From an uncultured Bacteroidales bacterium (GTDB taxonomy: Bacteria; Bacteroidota; Bacteroidia; Bacteroidales; Bacteroidaceae), in contig CADAJV010000002.1 in NCBI GenBank assembly GCA_902788275.1, forward strand, positions 18,720 to 82,719: a stretch of DNA of 64,000 nucleotides. The letters are read 5' to 3'. Position numbers and translations under genes: made by a program. Shown here in pieces: positions 51,160-63,944 of this stretch (position 1 is the stretch's first letter; every line of letters starts with the position of its first letter). The notes beneath the pieces were generated by a model, which saw only the letters and a list, made by a program, of their open reading frames with translations, searched no databases and was not told the DNA's origin.

Positions 51160-52038
51160 CTACTCAAAGGCAATGTATGGCTGCAGTCGCCTGAAGTCGG
51201 AGTCGCTGAAGGCGGGGTAGGTGCGCAGGTCGCCGAGGCTGTGTATGGGCCCGGTGTGCTTGCGGTGGTCCATGATGGCGCGCACCTGTTCAAAGTTGAG
51301 GTAGGGGTGGCGCAGCAGCTGGCCGAATGTCAGCTGATTGACAGCCAGCTTGCTCACGGGCTCCTTGCCGATGGTCACCCAGCGGCCTATGTCGTCGGGC
51401 AGACCCTTAATCTCCCTGAGCTGCGCGGTGCTGGTGAATCCGCCGAGGCGGCTTCGGTATTTCACTATCTTGGCGGCGTAGTACTGGCCCACGCCGGGAA
51501 TCTTGCGAAGCTCGGTGGTGTCGGCGGCGTTGATGTCCAACGTCTGGCCTGGATGAAGTTTGGAAGGAAAGGGGGCGTTCTTTTGCACTCCTTCTTCGGA
51601 GAGTGCTCCTCCTTCATAATGGTAAGTGGATTGGTGTAGGGGCTTAGTGGTTTGCTGTCCCTTAATATATATATAAGGTAGGAGTCTGCGAAAATCCTTG
51701 TCGCTTAGGGTATAGATGCGGGCGAAGTCCTGCGGTTTATAGAAACGTAGGTTTGCCTCGCGGTAGTGAAGGATATTTTGAATCACTTTAGGTTTAAGTC
51801 CGAGCTTTGCAAATGTTGCGGAGTCCGCCGTGTTGGGGTCGAAAGGAAAAGGCTCTGCTAACTCTGTGCCGGTTTTCTCCCTTGTAGAGCTGGGAGTAGG
51901 TGTTGTGTCTTGCCGAACGTTCTCTCCTTTCAGTGGCAGAGGGGAGCGTGGCCGGCATATCCACACGCCGACATTGAGCAGAAGCAGTGCCCCTGCTATG
52001 ATTATGATTGCTTTACGATCTTTGTGGGTGAGCCTCAT
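51160..52038 (-). CDS. Membrane-anchored helix-hairpin-helix (ComEA-like) protein
   Basis: 292 aa; one membrane helix (about 10-26), a Pro/Thr linker, then helix-hairpin-helix units: FDPNTADSATFAKLGLKPKV, LDINAADTTELRKIPGVGQY and a third near 240-290. Such proteins bind DNA outside the cytoplasm, as ComEA does in uptake. The gene stands 4 bp after the TonB-dependent receptor. Confidence 0.87.
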   Translation of the reverse strand: MRLTHKDRKAIIIIAGALLLLNVGVWICRPRSPLPLKGENVRQDTTPTPSSTREKTGTELAEPFPFDPNTADSATFAKLGLKPKVIQNILHYREANLRFYKPQDFARIYTLSDKDFRRLLPYIYIKGQQTTKPLHQSTYHYEGGALSEEGVQKNAPFPSKLHPGQTLDINAADTTELRKIPGVGQYYAAKIVKYRSRLGGFTSTAQLREIKGLPDDIGRWVTIGKEPVSKLAVNQLTFGQLLRHPYLNFEQVRAIMDHRKHTGPIHSLGDLRTYPAFSDSDFRRLQPYIAFE

Positions 52039-52041
52039 GGG

Positions 52042-54417
52042 CTAGAACTCAAAGAGTACTTTGAAATTGTATGTGCGGCGTGTGAGGTAGTTGGGCACGG
52101 CGTACTGCTGGTTTGTGATGTCGGTAACCCAGTAGTAGGAGCTGACATTGTTGATGTCGAAGACGTTGAGGAAGTCTGCGCCGAGCCATATGTCCTTGAG
52201 CGAACGGCGGCTGGCATGGCGCCGGGGGTTGAGCAGGCGATAGCTGAGGCCTATGTCGGCGCGGCGGTAGGCTGGTGCGCGGAAATTGCTCTTCTCGATG
52301 CCTGCGTGGGGCGGTCCGAAGGGCAGGCCTCCGGCAAGGGCTCCCTTGAGGGTGAGTTTCCAGCGTGTGGAGCCGGGGAAGTAGTCGGTGAAGAAGAGGT
52401 TGATGTTGTAGCGCTGGTCGGTGGGCAGGGGCAGTGAGAGGCCGTTGTACTTCTGCTTGGCGCTCATCAGTGAGAGGGTAATCCATGAGTCGGTGCCGGG
52501 CACAAACTCTCCGAAGAGCTTGAAGTCGATGCCTACGGCATGGCCCTTGGCGAGGTTCTGGCCGTAATAGACTACGCGTAGGTTGTTGACATTATAGGGA
52601 ATGAGGTTGTCGAGCACCTTGTAGTAGGCCTCGGCAGAGAAGCGGAAGGGGCGGTCGGCCATGCGGAACTGATAGTCCATGCCGATGAGGAGGTGGATGG
52701 AGCGCTGCGACTTGATGTTCTTGTTGAGCAGGACACGGGTGTTGCCGGCGGTGGTGACGGTGTCGCGCAGTTCCTTGTAGAAGGGTGACTGGTAGTAGTA
52801 GCCGGCGGCTATGCGGAAGGTGAAATTGTCGTTTTTGGCGGGTATGAAGCCGAGGGAGAGGCGTGGCGACAGGAGGGTCTCCTTGTTCCAGCTGTTGTGG
52901 GTGAGGCGCAGGCCGTAGTTAAGGTTGAAGACTCCGGCATTGTTGTTGAAACGGAAGTTATCCTGCAGGTAGGACTCTATGCGGGTGGTGCTGACCTTAG
53001 TCTTGGCGCGGAGGTTGTAGATGAGCTGCAGTGCCTCCAAGGAGTGGGGCATGGAGTAGCCGGAGGAGTCGCGCATCTCCCATTCGGCAGAGTTTTCCTT
53101 GATGCGCTCCGACTTGAGGGTTACGCCGGCTGCTATGGTGTGCCTGCCGATGCCGGTGCGCAGCAGGAGGGCTGTGGAGGCTACGCGGGCTGTGAGGAAG
53201 TTGCGTGCGTGCTCCAGGTAGGTGCCTACGCCGAGCTGCTGCTGGGCGGTGACGTCGTCAAGCCAGTACTGGCCCTGTATGTCGTAGGTCTCCTCTTCCT
53301 TGGTGGAGTAGGTGGAGCTGAGCCACTGCAGGGAGGTCTTGGCGTTAAACTTGTGGGTGATGCCGAAGGATGCGAAGTAGGTGTTGAAGAGATCTTTCTC
53401 CTTGCCGTCGAAATAGACTTTGAACTTCTTGACGTCCTGCATGGTTCCGAAGGATGTCTCGCGGTCGGAGGGCTTGAAGGAGTAGCGGTTGTAGGACAGG
53501 TTGCCGATGAAGTCGAGGGTCCAGTGCTTGGATGGCGACCAGGAGGTGTAGTTCTGGTAGTCGATGAAGTTGGGGCTGTACTCGCCCTTGGTGTCGCCGT
53601 GACCGAGGAGAAACTTGGTGGTCTTGTAGCGCAGGCCGTTCATCATGGAGAATTTCTGATTGCCGAAGCCCACGTAGGCGTCGGCGCCCATGAGGCTGAG
53701 GCCTACGGAGCCTTCGAAGTGCTCGGGACGCTTATAGGTGATATCGAGCACTGACGACATCTTGTCACCGTAGCGGGCGGGGAAGCCTCCGGCCGAGAAG
53801 TCGATGTCGGCCACCATGTTGCTGTTGATGACGGAGAGGCCTTCCTGCTGGCCTGAGCGCACCAGCATGGGGCGGAATATCTCGACGCCGTTGAGATAGA
53901 CGCAGTTTTCATCGAAGCTGCCGCCGCGTACATTGTATTGTGAGGAGAGCTCATTGTGGGTGCTGACGCCCATCTGGGTGGCTATTATCTCCTCCACGCC
54001 ATTACCCGTGGTGGATGGCATCTGGCGGGTGTATTTGTTTTTGATGCGCTGCACGAGGTCGGTTTGGCGGCGCATGGCTGTGATGCCGGCTTCGCCCAGG
54101 GTGTAGGAGACGGTGGAGATCTTCATGTCGTAGCGCAGTGAGTCGGACTGCGGGGGCGCGATGAAGAATTTCTTGGTGCGGTAGCCTACGGCCATGCAGG
54201 TGATAAACAGGGAGTCGGTGCGGGTGCAGCGGAGGCTGTAGCGGCCCTCGGTGCCGCTGACGGCAAAGGCGCCCTGGCGCTCCACTATGACGGAGGCAAA
54301 CTCCACGGGGTTGTCGTATTCGTCCACCACCTTGCCGTAGAGGCGTATCTTGTCCTGTGCCATGGCGCTGAGGATGGTGAGCAGCGCCAGGAGCAGTATG
54401 GGTAGTTTCTTATTCAT
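52042..54417 (-). CDS. TonB-dependent outer-membrane receptor
   Basis: 791 aa; signal peptide, a carboxypeptidase-regulatory-like domain (about 22-105, [20 protein letters not shown]), a plug (about 120-230) and a 22-strand barrel ending in Phe (FKVLFEF). No SusD partner is adjacent, so it is not a SusCD pair; the ligand is unknown. It overlaps trmD by 8 bp, and the HhH gene follows. Energy should come from the TonB system at 12.9-15.9 kb or another. Confidence 0.92.
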   Translation of the reverse strand: MNKKLPILLLALLTILSAMAQDKIRLYGKVVDEYDNPVEFASVIVERQGAFAVSGTEGRYSLRCTRTDSLFITCMAVGYRTKKFFIAPPQSDSLRYDMKISTVSYTLGEAGITAMRRQTDLVQRIKNKYTRQMPSTTGNGVEEIIATQMGVSTHNELSSQYNVRGGSFDENCVYLNGVEIFRPMLVRSGQQEGLSVINSNMVADIDFSAGGFPARYGDKMSSVLDITYKRPEHFEGSVGLSLMGADAYVGFGNQKFSMMNGLRYKTTKFLLGHGDTKGEYSPNFIDYQNYTSWSPSKHWTLDFIGNLSYNRYSFKPSDRETSFGTMQDVKKFKVYFDGKEKDLFNTYFASFGITHKFNAKTSLQWLSSTYSTKEEETYDIQGQYWLDDVTAQQQLGVGTYLEHARNFLTARVASTALLLRTGIGRHTIAAGVTLKSERIKENSAEWEMRDSSGYSMPHSLEALQLIYNLRAKTKVSTTRIESYLQDNFRFNNNAGVFNLNYGLRLTHNSWNKETLLSPRLSLGFIPAKNDNFTFRIAAGYYYQSPFYKELRDTVTTAGNTRVLLNKNIKSQRSIHLLIGMDYQFRMADRPFRFSAEAYYKVLDNLIPYNVNNLRVVYYGQNLAKGHAVGIDFKLFGEFVPGTDSWITLSLMSAKQKYNGLSLPLPTDQRYNINLFFTDYFPGSTRWKLTLKGALAGGLPFGPPHAGIEKSNFRAPAYRRADIGLSYRLLNPRRHASRRSLKDIWLGADFLNVFDINNVSSYYWVTDITNQQYAVPNYLTRRTYNFKVLFEF

Positions 54418-55087
54418 TGAGCAGGTCGGGTCTTAGTTTGCGTGTGCGCTCTATCATCTGGTTGAGTTCCCACTCCTTAATCTTGGCCTCGTGGCCGGAG
54501 AGCAGGACGTCGGGCACGAGCCATCCCTTGTAGTCGGCGGGGCGGGTATAGACGGGGGCGGAGAGCATGTTGTCCTGGAAGCAGTCGGACAGTGCGCTCT
54601 GTTCGTCGCCGATAGCACCGGGCAGGACTCTGACAATGGCGTCGGCCATTACTGCTGCGGCCAGCTCGCCGCCGGTGAGCACATAGTCGCCGATGCTGAC
54701 CTCGCGGGTGATGAGGTGCTCGCGTATGCGATGGTCGATGCCTTTATAGTGGCCGCATAGTATGATTATGTTCTCCTTCAGGGAGAGCTCATTGGCCATG
54801 GGTTGGGAAAACTGCTCGCCGTCGGGTGAGGTGTAGATTATCTCGTCGTAGTGGCGCTCGGCCTTGAGGGCGGTGATGCAGTCGTCGATGGGCTGGCACT
54901 GCATCACCATGCCGGCAAATCCGCCAAAGGGATAGTCGTCAACGCGGCGGTGCTTGTCCTTGGTATAGTCGCGAAGGTTGTGTACGTGAATCTCGGCGAG
55001 GCCTTTCTTCTGGGCCCTGCCGAGTATGGACTGGGTGGTGAACGGCTCCAGCATTTCGGGGAGCACTGTGATGATATCTATGCGCAT
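54410..55087 (-). CDS. trmD: tRNA (guanine-N1-)-methyltransferase
   Basis: 225 aa SPOUT enzyme that makes m1G37. [40 protein letters not shown] and the knot segment [20 protein letters not shown] are characteristic. The 3' end overlaps the receptor gene by 8 bp. Confidence 0.97.
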   Translation of the reverse strand: MRIDIITVLPEMLEPFTTQSILGRAQKKGLAEIHVHNLRDYTKDKHRRVDDYPFGGFAGMVMQCQPIDDCITALKAERHYDEIIYTSPDGEQFSQPMANELSLKENIIILCGHYKGIDHRIREHLITREVSIGDYVLTGGELAAAVMADAIVRVLPGAIGDEQSALSDCFQDNMLSAPVYTRPADYKGWLVPDVLLSGHEAKIKEWELNQMIERTRKLRPDLLNE

Positions 55088-55135
55088 AGCTGTAATTTAT
55101 AACGCGAAAAAGCATTATTTATTATAAATAAATAG

Positions 55136-55143
55136 TAATTTTG
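55136..55143 (+). promoter_or_regulatory. -7 promoter box of ligA
   Basis: TAATTTTG lies 24 bp before the ligA ATG at 55168. Confidence 0.58.
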
Positions 55144-55164
55144 CAGTGCTTACTCCTTTAATAA

Positions 55165-57366
<2,202 letters not shown>

Positions 57367-57375
57367 AATAAAGCC

Positions 57376-58602
57376 ATGAAAAAGACATACATCCTCATAC
57401 CCTTCCTGCTGCTCCTGGCGGCAGTCACGGCTACGGCAGACAAGCGCGTCTATATCCCCAAAGATCTGCGCGGTATAGACCTGAACGACAGCACCTCTCG
57501 ATGGAGCTGGTGTAACTCTGTCCAGACCGAAGACCTGGTTTTCTTCTGGGAAAAACCCTTCGGCGCAGACCCTGCCAAGGCTCCCGACCTGTCTGTACCC
57601 CCGCGGAAACCAAACACCAAGGGAAGGAGTTTCCATAATATGAAGTTTGATATCAACAACTTAAAGAACAGAGTGCAGTATTTCTATGATTATTACCGTG
57701 ACAGCTTGCACTTCATAAGCAGTCCTTCCCATGCCGACACCCTCAAGATGATGGTGATGATTAACTACTCGTTGGAGGGCACTGCCTATGGCGGCACCTA
57801 CGACAACTACATTGGTGCCCTATGGGTATCGCCCAATCGCATACAAGACCGCCACCTCAACTGCCTTGCCCATGAGCTGGGCCACTCCTTCCAGTCGCAG
57901 ATTGTGGCCGACGGGGCTGGCGAGGCGTGGGGCGGCAGCGGCTTCTTTGAGATGACATCGCAGTGGATGCTGTGGCGCGTCAACCCCAATTGGCCGACAG
58001 AGGAGAACTATCACCTCAGGGCATTCCGTCAGGCTACCCACAAGGCATTTCTCTCGCCGGAAAATATATATCGTTCACCCTATGTGATAGAATACTGGGC
58101 AGAGAAGCACGGACTGGGCCACATAGCCCAGCTCTATCGCGAGGGAAGGCGTGGTGAAGACCCCGCCATGACCTATATGCGGGTAAACGGCCTAAAGCAG
58201 CAGCAGTTTTGCGACGAGCTTTTTGACTGCTACACCCGCCTGCTCAACTTCGACTTCGCCCATGCCTACCAGGAGACACGCCCCCATGCCTGCACATTCA
58301 ACACCAGGCTGGACACCCTCTCGGCCACCCGCTATCGCATACCGCCAGAACTGAGACCAGAGCCCTATGGATTTAACGCAATAAAGCTGGACAAGAGCAG
58401 CCATCCCGTCAGGCCGCAAGTAAAAATCTCGCATATCAAGACACCTAAGCGTCATAAACTGCGCTGGGCACTGATTGAGGAGTCCACCTGCTGGTACCTG
58501 CTTGTTATGAACCAGCCCCTTGTCCACAGCCGCCTGCCCCACAGGGCAGGTAAGAATGACAAAGGGCTGCCCATCATTAGTTATGAAATAGAAATCAGAT
58601 AA
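57376..58602 (+). CDS. Secreted zincin-like protein (DUF6055-like)
   Basis: 408 aa with a signal peptide (about 1-21). A zinc-protease-like motif HELGH lies at 166-170 (CLAHELGHSFQSQ), with GAGEAWGGSGFFEMTSQWML downstream that may give the third ligand. The overall pattern resembles DUF6055 proteins found near glycan-degrading genes. Substrate unknown. It lies 9 bp after ligA and 12 bp before the GH20-GH33 gene. Confidence 0.75.
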   Translation: MKKTYILIPFLLLLAAVTATADKRVYIPKDLRGIDLNDSTSRWSWCNSVQTEDLVFFWEKPFGADPAKAPDLSVPPRKPNTKGRSFHNMKFDINNLKNRVQYFYDYYRDSLHFISSPSHADTLKMMVMINYSLEGTAYGGTYDNYIGALWVSPNRIQDRHLNCLAHELGHSFQSQIVADGAGEAWGGSGFFEMTSQWMLWRVNPNWPTEENYHLRAFRQATHKAFLSPENIYRSPYVIEYWAEKHGLGHIAQLYREGRRGEDPAMTYMRVNGLKQQQFCDELFDCYTRLLNFDFAHAYQETRPHACTFNTRLDTLSATRYRIPPELRPEPYGFNAIKLDKSSHPVRPQVKISHIKTPKRHKLRWALIEESTCWYLLVMNQPLVHSRLPHRAGKNDKGLPIISYEIEIR

Positions 58603-58614
58603 ATCAATAATAAT

Positions 58615-61600
58615 ATGAAAAGAAGCATCCTTTTTCTCTTGTTGTCAGGCTTGTTCTTTCTCAGCGGAAGTGCTGACAATGTTGCCGAAACACCAGCCAG
58701 CCTTTTGTTACCCAAGCCCCATAGCTTGGTAGAGACATCAGCATCCTTCAGCCTCAGTAGGGCAGTGCGGCTAACCGACCCTACGGAGTCTGCCTTGCTG
58801 GCCTCACTCTTTACCGTAAACGACGCGGCTTCGGCAACGGTGACAGTCAATATTGTAAGTGATTCTGACCTTGGTACCTTTGACTACACCTTGGCGGGGT
58901 TTCCCAATGAAGGCTACAAGTTGAAAGTAGAAGCCGACGCCATCACTGTCACAGCAGCCTCTAAGACGGGTGTGATACGCGCCGCCCAGACCCTGCACCA
59001 GCTGGCAGCTGCTGCCGACGGGGCCTACATTCAGGGTGTGGAGATAACAGACTGGGCGGCCTTCAAGTTGCGCGGTTTCATGCATGACGTAGGGCGTTCC
59101 TTTATCAGTTTCGACGAGTTGAAGAAAGAGATTGATCTCTTGGCCCGCTTCAAGGTTAACACCTTTCACTGGCACCTTACCGACAACCAAGGCTTCCGCT
59201 TTGAGTCGAAAGCCTACCCACAGCTCAACACTGCCGCCAACATGAGCCGCTTTGCCGGCAAATATTACACTCAGGCGCAGTGCACTGAGCTTGAGGCTTA
59301 CGCTGCGGAGCGTGGTATCATTGTTATTCCGGAGATAGACATGCCTGGCCACTCCACAGCATTCACCAATGCCATGGGTTATAATATGAGCAGCACCCAG
59401 GGGAGGGCAGCTCTCAAGACATTGCTCAGTGAGCTGGTTGCTGCCTTCCCCAAAGCCCCCTATATCCACATGGGAGCTGACGAGGCTGGCACTACGGCAG
59501 AGTTTGTTAACGAGATGTCGAAGTATATCAAGGAGACCCTGGGTCGCCGTTGCATAGTGTGGAACCCCATCAGCGGTGTGACCATCAGCACTGCCAACCT
59601 ACCCTACATTGATATGACTGAGATGTGGTCAACCAGTGGACGCAAGATAAGCGGCGTACCTAATATTGACTGCCGCTACAACTATGTCAATCACTTCGAC
59701 GTGTTTGCTGACCTTGTAGGCATATACAAGAGTAACATATACTACGCTCAACAGGGCAGCAGTGAGATAGCCGGAGCCATTACCGCCCTATGGAATGACC
59801 GCAAGACTCCTACAGAGACCGATATAATAAGTCAGAATAACCTCTATGCCAACGCCCTGGCCACTGCTGAGCGCGGCTGGATGGGCGGTGGTAATCAGTA
59901 TATAGAAACCGGTGGTACTACGCTGCCTAACAGCGGTTCTGAATTTGATGAGTTTGCCGACTGGGAACGGCGCTTCCTTTTTTTCAAGAATTTATGGCTC
60001 AGCTCTGAACCCATTCCTTATGTCAGGCAGACCAACGTGAAGTGGCGCATCACTCAGCCTTTCCCTAATGGCGGCGATGCTACGGCCAGCTTCCCACCCG
60101 AGGAGAGCACGGCAGATATACTGCCCTCTACCTTTATATATAATAACAAGACCTACTCTGCTTCCACGGCTACAGGTGCAGGCATATATCTGCGCCATAC
60201 ATGGGGCTCCACAGTGCCGTCCTTCTTCAGTGACCCGCAACTCAACACCACTGCCTATGCCTGGACCTATGTCTATTCGCCTACGGCCCAATCAGCCGGA
60301 GCGCTTATAGAGTTCCAAAACTACGGCCGCTCAGAAAATGATAAGGCTCCCGATGCAGGCAAATGGGACCGCAAGGGCTCGCGTGTCTGGCTCAATGGGC
60401 AGGAGGTGCTACCGCCTGCATGGACCAACACCGGCAAATCTATTAACAGCGAGGTCAATCTGACCAATGAGAACTTCGCAGCCCGTACTCCTGTCAGTGT
60501 GCAGCTTAAAGAAGGATGGAACAAGGTGTTTCTCAAACTGCCCTATGTCAGCGCTAATGGCGTGAGACTCAACAAGTGGCTCTTCACCTTTGTGCTTACC
60601 GACACCGAGGGGCGCAGTGCCCTCCCCGGTCTTGTCTATTCGCCCATACAGAGCGCTGATCCTAATGCTGATGCCATAGTGGAGCTGACCGGCACCATAC
60701 GCCAGTATGTGAGCGAGGTATGCTCTGATAGTCCCGGCTATTACCCTCTCTCTGCAGCAGCCTCCCTCATGGCCCTCGTTGACGAAGTAGAGGCTTCCTT
60801 ACAAACTGAACTTAGTGCAGCTGAGCGGGAGCAGCAGGTGCAAGAATTGCAGACGGCCTTTGACGCATTTAAATCCGGATTGAGCAGCCAGACTCTCACC
60901 ATGCCCAAGGTCAGCACGGCAACCAGCGTCCATTACTACTCATTATGTACTCCTCTGCGAGGTACACGCTATGCTACATCTAACGGCGCTGCTGCCGAGG
61001 TGGCCGGTATCACCACACCTTCAGCTGCATCTTACTGGAAATTCATTGAGCGTGCCGATGGTACATACGACATCGTTAATGTTTCTGATGGCTCCTACCT
61101 CTCTCCGGCATCCTCCAACAATACCGTGCTCCATACTCAGGCTGCCTCACCCTCTGCGGGATGGACCCTCAAGGCTGCCGATGCTTTGGGTTACCTTATT
61201 ATTACTTCTACCCTAAACAACTGCCAGATTAACCAGACCAACATGGGTAGCTCTGCCCCTTCTGGCGGTTACAAGATTTACAACTGGGGCGGGGGTACCA
61301 ACACAACCGACACAGGTTGTAAATATCGTATAGAGGAGGTATCGGCAGATGATATTCCCGAGGTTTTGTCTTCTACGGCGCTCGATGAACTGTCTGATAT
61401 GATAGTCAATGTGGCGGCTGAGCCGGCGGCTAATCTTGCTGTTGGCCAGTGGTATGTGATGTTTGACCGTGGTGCCAATCATGGCTACCTCTATGAGAAC
61501 GCTACCTCACACACTCTCTACAATACTGCCGCTGCTCCCTCAGGTTTGGCAGTAAAGAATGCCAAATATTTGGTACGCCTGCAGAGTGCTGCCGATGGCA

Positions 61601-63606
61601 AATACTATCTCCAAACAGGATTCGGCAACTACTTTGGCAAGATAGAGAAGTCGGTCAACGTGCCAGTCACGGCCACCGCCAAGGAGCCCCTAACCATTGC
61701 CAAGATAAACAATACTGCCGGCCACTACTATGTGCAAGGTGCCTCGGGTATCGTGCTTGACGCCAACGACCTTACCCTCGGCGACTCCCGTGCCACCGTG
61801 GTGGGGTGGGCCAATACGCCACCTACCGCCACAGGAGGCAATAACGACTGGGCCTTTTATCCAGTCAGCCTTGATGACATGGCAGGTCTCTCATTCACAG
61901 CCGACGAAGTGACAGTCTGTCAGGCTCACCAAACAACAGGTATCGGTAATGCCAGGCAGGCTCTACTGCGTATCAAACTCACCCCTTTTGCCAAGTTCAC
62001 TCCCACGGCAATCAATATCAGTCTCAGCGGGGCAGACCAGATAAGCGGGCTTAGCGTCTATACCACAACCATCGACCAGCTACACGCGCCTGGAGCTAGT
62101 TCCAATAAGCTGGCTACACTCACCGAGCTAGCCGATGGTCCGCTGACAATAACCCTCTCACCCTCAGCCCATTCCGCCAATCAGACTCTCTACTATTGGG
62201 TTACTGCAGATATCAAGGGTGATGCTCAGGAATGGGCTGCGGTGGATGCAGCTGTTACTTCCATAGATTATAAGGCGGGAGCAGACCTTAACAGCTGCGA
62301 CCTCTCGGCCAAAGGCAACCCCGATGGCCAGATGCGACTCTTCAAGCGACAGCAGTTTCTTTGGACAGCCTCGCAGAGCCAGGCTAAGTATTATCGCATT
62401 CCCACTATACTCAGTACTCTCGACGGAGGACTAGTGGCCTTTGCCGACGATCGCTACGACAATACCCAGGACCTCGGCAAGGTGGCCAGCGGAGCCGCAG
62501 GCCCACACAAGGTTGACGTTGTGATGCGGAAGAGCCTTGATGACGGCGCAACATGGGATGAGCCTATAGTAGTAGCTGCCGGTGACGGCACCTCAGAGGC
62601 AGCCTGCGGCTATGGCGACCCAGCCGTAGTGCGCACACCGGGCGGTAAGCTCATCTGCCTAATGGCAGCAGGCTCCAAGTCCTTTCCATCCGGCATGCTC
62701 CACATGGGCTATTCCGAGAGTCTTGACAACGGTGCCACATGGTCGGCACCAAGAGACATCTATCCCTCAGTCAACAAGAGTGGCCTTGCCATCACCTCGG
62801 CCTTTACCTCGGCGGGTAAGGGTGTGACCTTTGCAGATGGGCGGGTGGCATTTGCAATGAATGCTACCGTCAGCGGCACCACCAATGAATACATAATCTA
62901 TTCCGATGACGAAGGAGCCACATGGACTATTGGCCCCAACAAGGCATGTGCTTCTGCAGACGAGTCAAAACTTGAGATAATGAACGATAGCAGCTTACTG
63001 CTCTCTGTGCGCCAAGGCGGTTGGAACGGTATAGCCAACCGGGCCTATGCCCGCACCACCGGATCGGCCCTCGGCAATGGCATCCTCAGCTGGGGAGCCA
63101 AGGGCTATTGGACCGACCTCAATGCTAACGGCTGCAATGCCGATATCTTATACTACAGCCGCTCCACTCAGGGCGAACGCGATCTGCTGCTCCATACCGT
63201 TGTGAAGAACTTCCAGACCTATCGCCGCGACTTGCGTCTCTACATGAGCTTTGACGAGGGCAAGACATGGGAGGAGGCTTTCCAGCTACAGCCAGGCTTC
63301 GCTGCCTACAGCTCCATGCAGCGGCTTGCCAACGGCGACCTTGCTATCATATATGAGGATGGCTCTCTCGGCAATCAGGACAAGATGGACTGCTATGCCA
63401 TCAATTATGTTGTGCTCAGCCAAGAACTCATAGCATCTCGCGCACAACAACTGCATCCCGAAGACCCCGACGGAGTATCTGGGCTTGGCAGAGACGCTGA
63501 TAATCAGGCAGAGACCCTGACATATTACGACCTTTTCGGCCGTAACATAGCTTCTCCGCAGAAAGGCCAAATCTATATCAGGGGAGGAAAGGTGGTTCTT
63601 TTCTGA
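58615..63606 (+). CDS. Bifunctional beta-N-acetylhexosaminidase (GH20) and sialidase (GH33)
   Basis: 1663 aa with a signal peptide. An N-terminal GH20b-like domain (about 40-140) precedes the GH20 barrel (from about 148) with the catalytic pair D289-E290 in HMGADEAG. After that come a FIVAR-like helical region (about 700-765), two ricin/beta-trefoil-like regions (about 770-910 and 935-1070) and a sialidase N-domain (about 1095-1220). The GH33 propeller follows from about 1250 with YRIP (R1261) and four Asp boxes: SLDDGATW, SLDNGATW, SDDEGATW, SFDEGKTW. A C-terminal tail (YYDLFGRNIAS) resembles surface-sorting tails. It should trim sialic acid and GlcNAc or GalNAc from host glycans. Confidence 0.93.
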   Translation: MKRSILFLLLSGLFFLSGSADNVAETPASLLLPKPHSLVETSASFSLSRAVRLTDPTESALLASLFTVNDAASATVTVNIVSDSDLGTFDYTLAGFPNEGYKLKVEADAITVTAASKTGVIRAAQTLHQLAAAADGAYIQGVEITDWAAFKLRGFMHDVGRSFISFDELKKEIDLLARFKVNTFHWHLTDNQGFRFESKAYPQLNTAANMSRFAGKYYTQAQCTELEAYAAERGIIVIPEIDMPGHSTAFTNAMGYNMSSTQGRAALKTLLSELVAAFPKAPYIHMGADEAGTTAEFVNEMSKYIKETLGRRCIVWNPISGVTISTANLPYIDMTEMWSTSGRKISGVPNIDCRYNYVNHFDVFADLVGIYKSNIYYAQQGSSEIAGAITALWNDRKTPTETDIISQNNLYANALATAERGWMGGGNQYIETGGTTLPNSGSEFDEFADWERRFLFFKNLWLSSEPIPYVRQTNVKWRITQPFPNGGDATASFPPEESTADILPSTFIYNNKTYSASTATGAGIYLRHTWGSTVPSFFSDPQLNTTAYAWTYVYSPTAQSAGALIEFQNYGRSENDKAPDAGKWDRKGSRVWLNGQEVLPPAWTNTGKSINSEVNLTNENFAARTPVSVQLKEGWNKVFLKLPYVSANGVRLNKWLFTFVLTDTEGRSALPGLVYSPIQSADPNADAIVELTGTIRQYVSEVCSDSPGYYPLSAAASLMALVDEVEASLQTELSAAEREQQVQELQTAFDAFKSGLSSQTLTMPKVSTATSVHYYSLCTPLRGTRYATSNGAAAEVAGITTPSAASYWKFIERADGTYDIVNVSDGSYLSPASSNNTVLHTQAASPSAGWTLKAADALGYLIITSTLNNCQINQTNMGSSAPSGGYKIYNWGGGTNTTDTGCKYRIEEVSADDIPEVLSSTALDELSDMIVNVAAEPAANLAVGQWYVMFDRGANHGYLYENATSHTLYNTAAAPSGLAVKNAKYLVRLQSAADGKYYLQTGFGNYFGKIEKSVNVPVTATAKEPLTIAKINNTAGHYYVQGASGIVLDANDLTLGDSRATVVGWANTPPTATGGNNDWAFYPVSLDDMAGLSFTADEVTVCQAHQTTGIGNARQALLRIKLTPFAKFTPTAINISLSGADQISGLSVYTTTIDQLHAPGASSNKLATLTELADGPLTITLSPSAHSANQTLYYWVTADIKGDAQEWAAVDAAVTSIDYKAGADLNSCDLSAKGNPDGQMRLFKRQQFLWTASQSQAKYYRIPTILSTLDGGLVAFADDRYDNTQDLGKVASGAAGPHKVDVVMRKSLDDGATWDEPIVVAAGDGTSEAACGYGDPAVVRTPGGKLICLMAAGSKSFPSGMLHMGYSESLDNGATWSAPRDIYPSVNKSGLAITSAFTSAGKGVTFADGRVAFAMNATVSGTTNEYIIYSDDEGATWTIGPNKACASADESKLEIMNDSSLLLSVRQGGWNGIANRAYARTTGSALGNGILSWGAKGYWTDLNANGCNADILYYSRSTQGERDLLLHTVVKNFQTYRRDLRLYMSFDEGKTWEEAFQLQPGFAAYSSMQRLANGDLAIIYEDGSLGNQDKMDCYAINYVVLSQELIASRAQQLHPEDPDGVSGLGRDADNQAETLTYYDLFGRNIASPQKGQIYIRGGKVVLF

Positions 63607-63651
63607 GAATTATGTCTGCAAGCTATTCTATAAGTGGGGTCTTATAGCCAA

Positions 63652-63690
63652 GCCCCGGCGGAGTGTTCTCCGCCGGGGCATTTTTTTTGG
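63652..63690 (+). terminator. Intrinsic terminator of the GH20-GH33 gene
   Basis: GCCCCGGCGGA pairs perfectly with TCCGCCGGGGC across a 6-nt loop, followed by A and eight T residues. Confidence 0.94.
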
Positions 63691-63719
63691 GTAATATTCA
63701 ATAGTCATGAGTAACGGCT

Positions 63720-63803
63720 TAACTCCTAACTCCTAATTCCTAACTCCTAACTCATGACTAACTCCTAACTCCTCACTCCTAACTCCTAACTCCTAACTCC
63801 TAA
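63720..63803. repeat. TAACTCC heptamer array
   Basis: About eleven 7-bp units, TAACTCC with TAATTCC, TCACTCC and TAACTCA variants, run almost without interruption. The same units occur in menA and before recF. The DNA from 63804 to about 63940 shows no gene. Confidence 0.88.
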
Positions 63804-63944
63804 TATAGATGTTGGTACAGATTACTCATAATGCAACCAATTCTGACTGCGTTAGTTGTATGTTTATTGCATAGCAGCGTTGATTAGAATAGACATAAGA
63901 ATTTTATTCCGAGTCTTTTGCGTGATCATTGCCTAAGTTTAATC

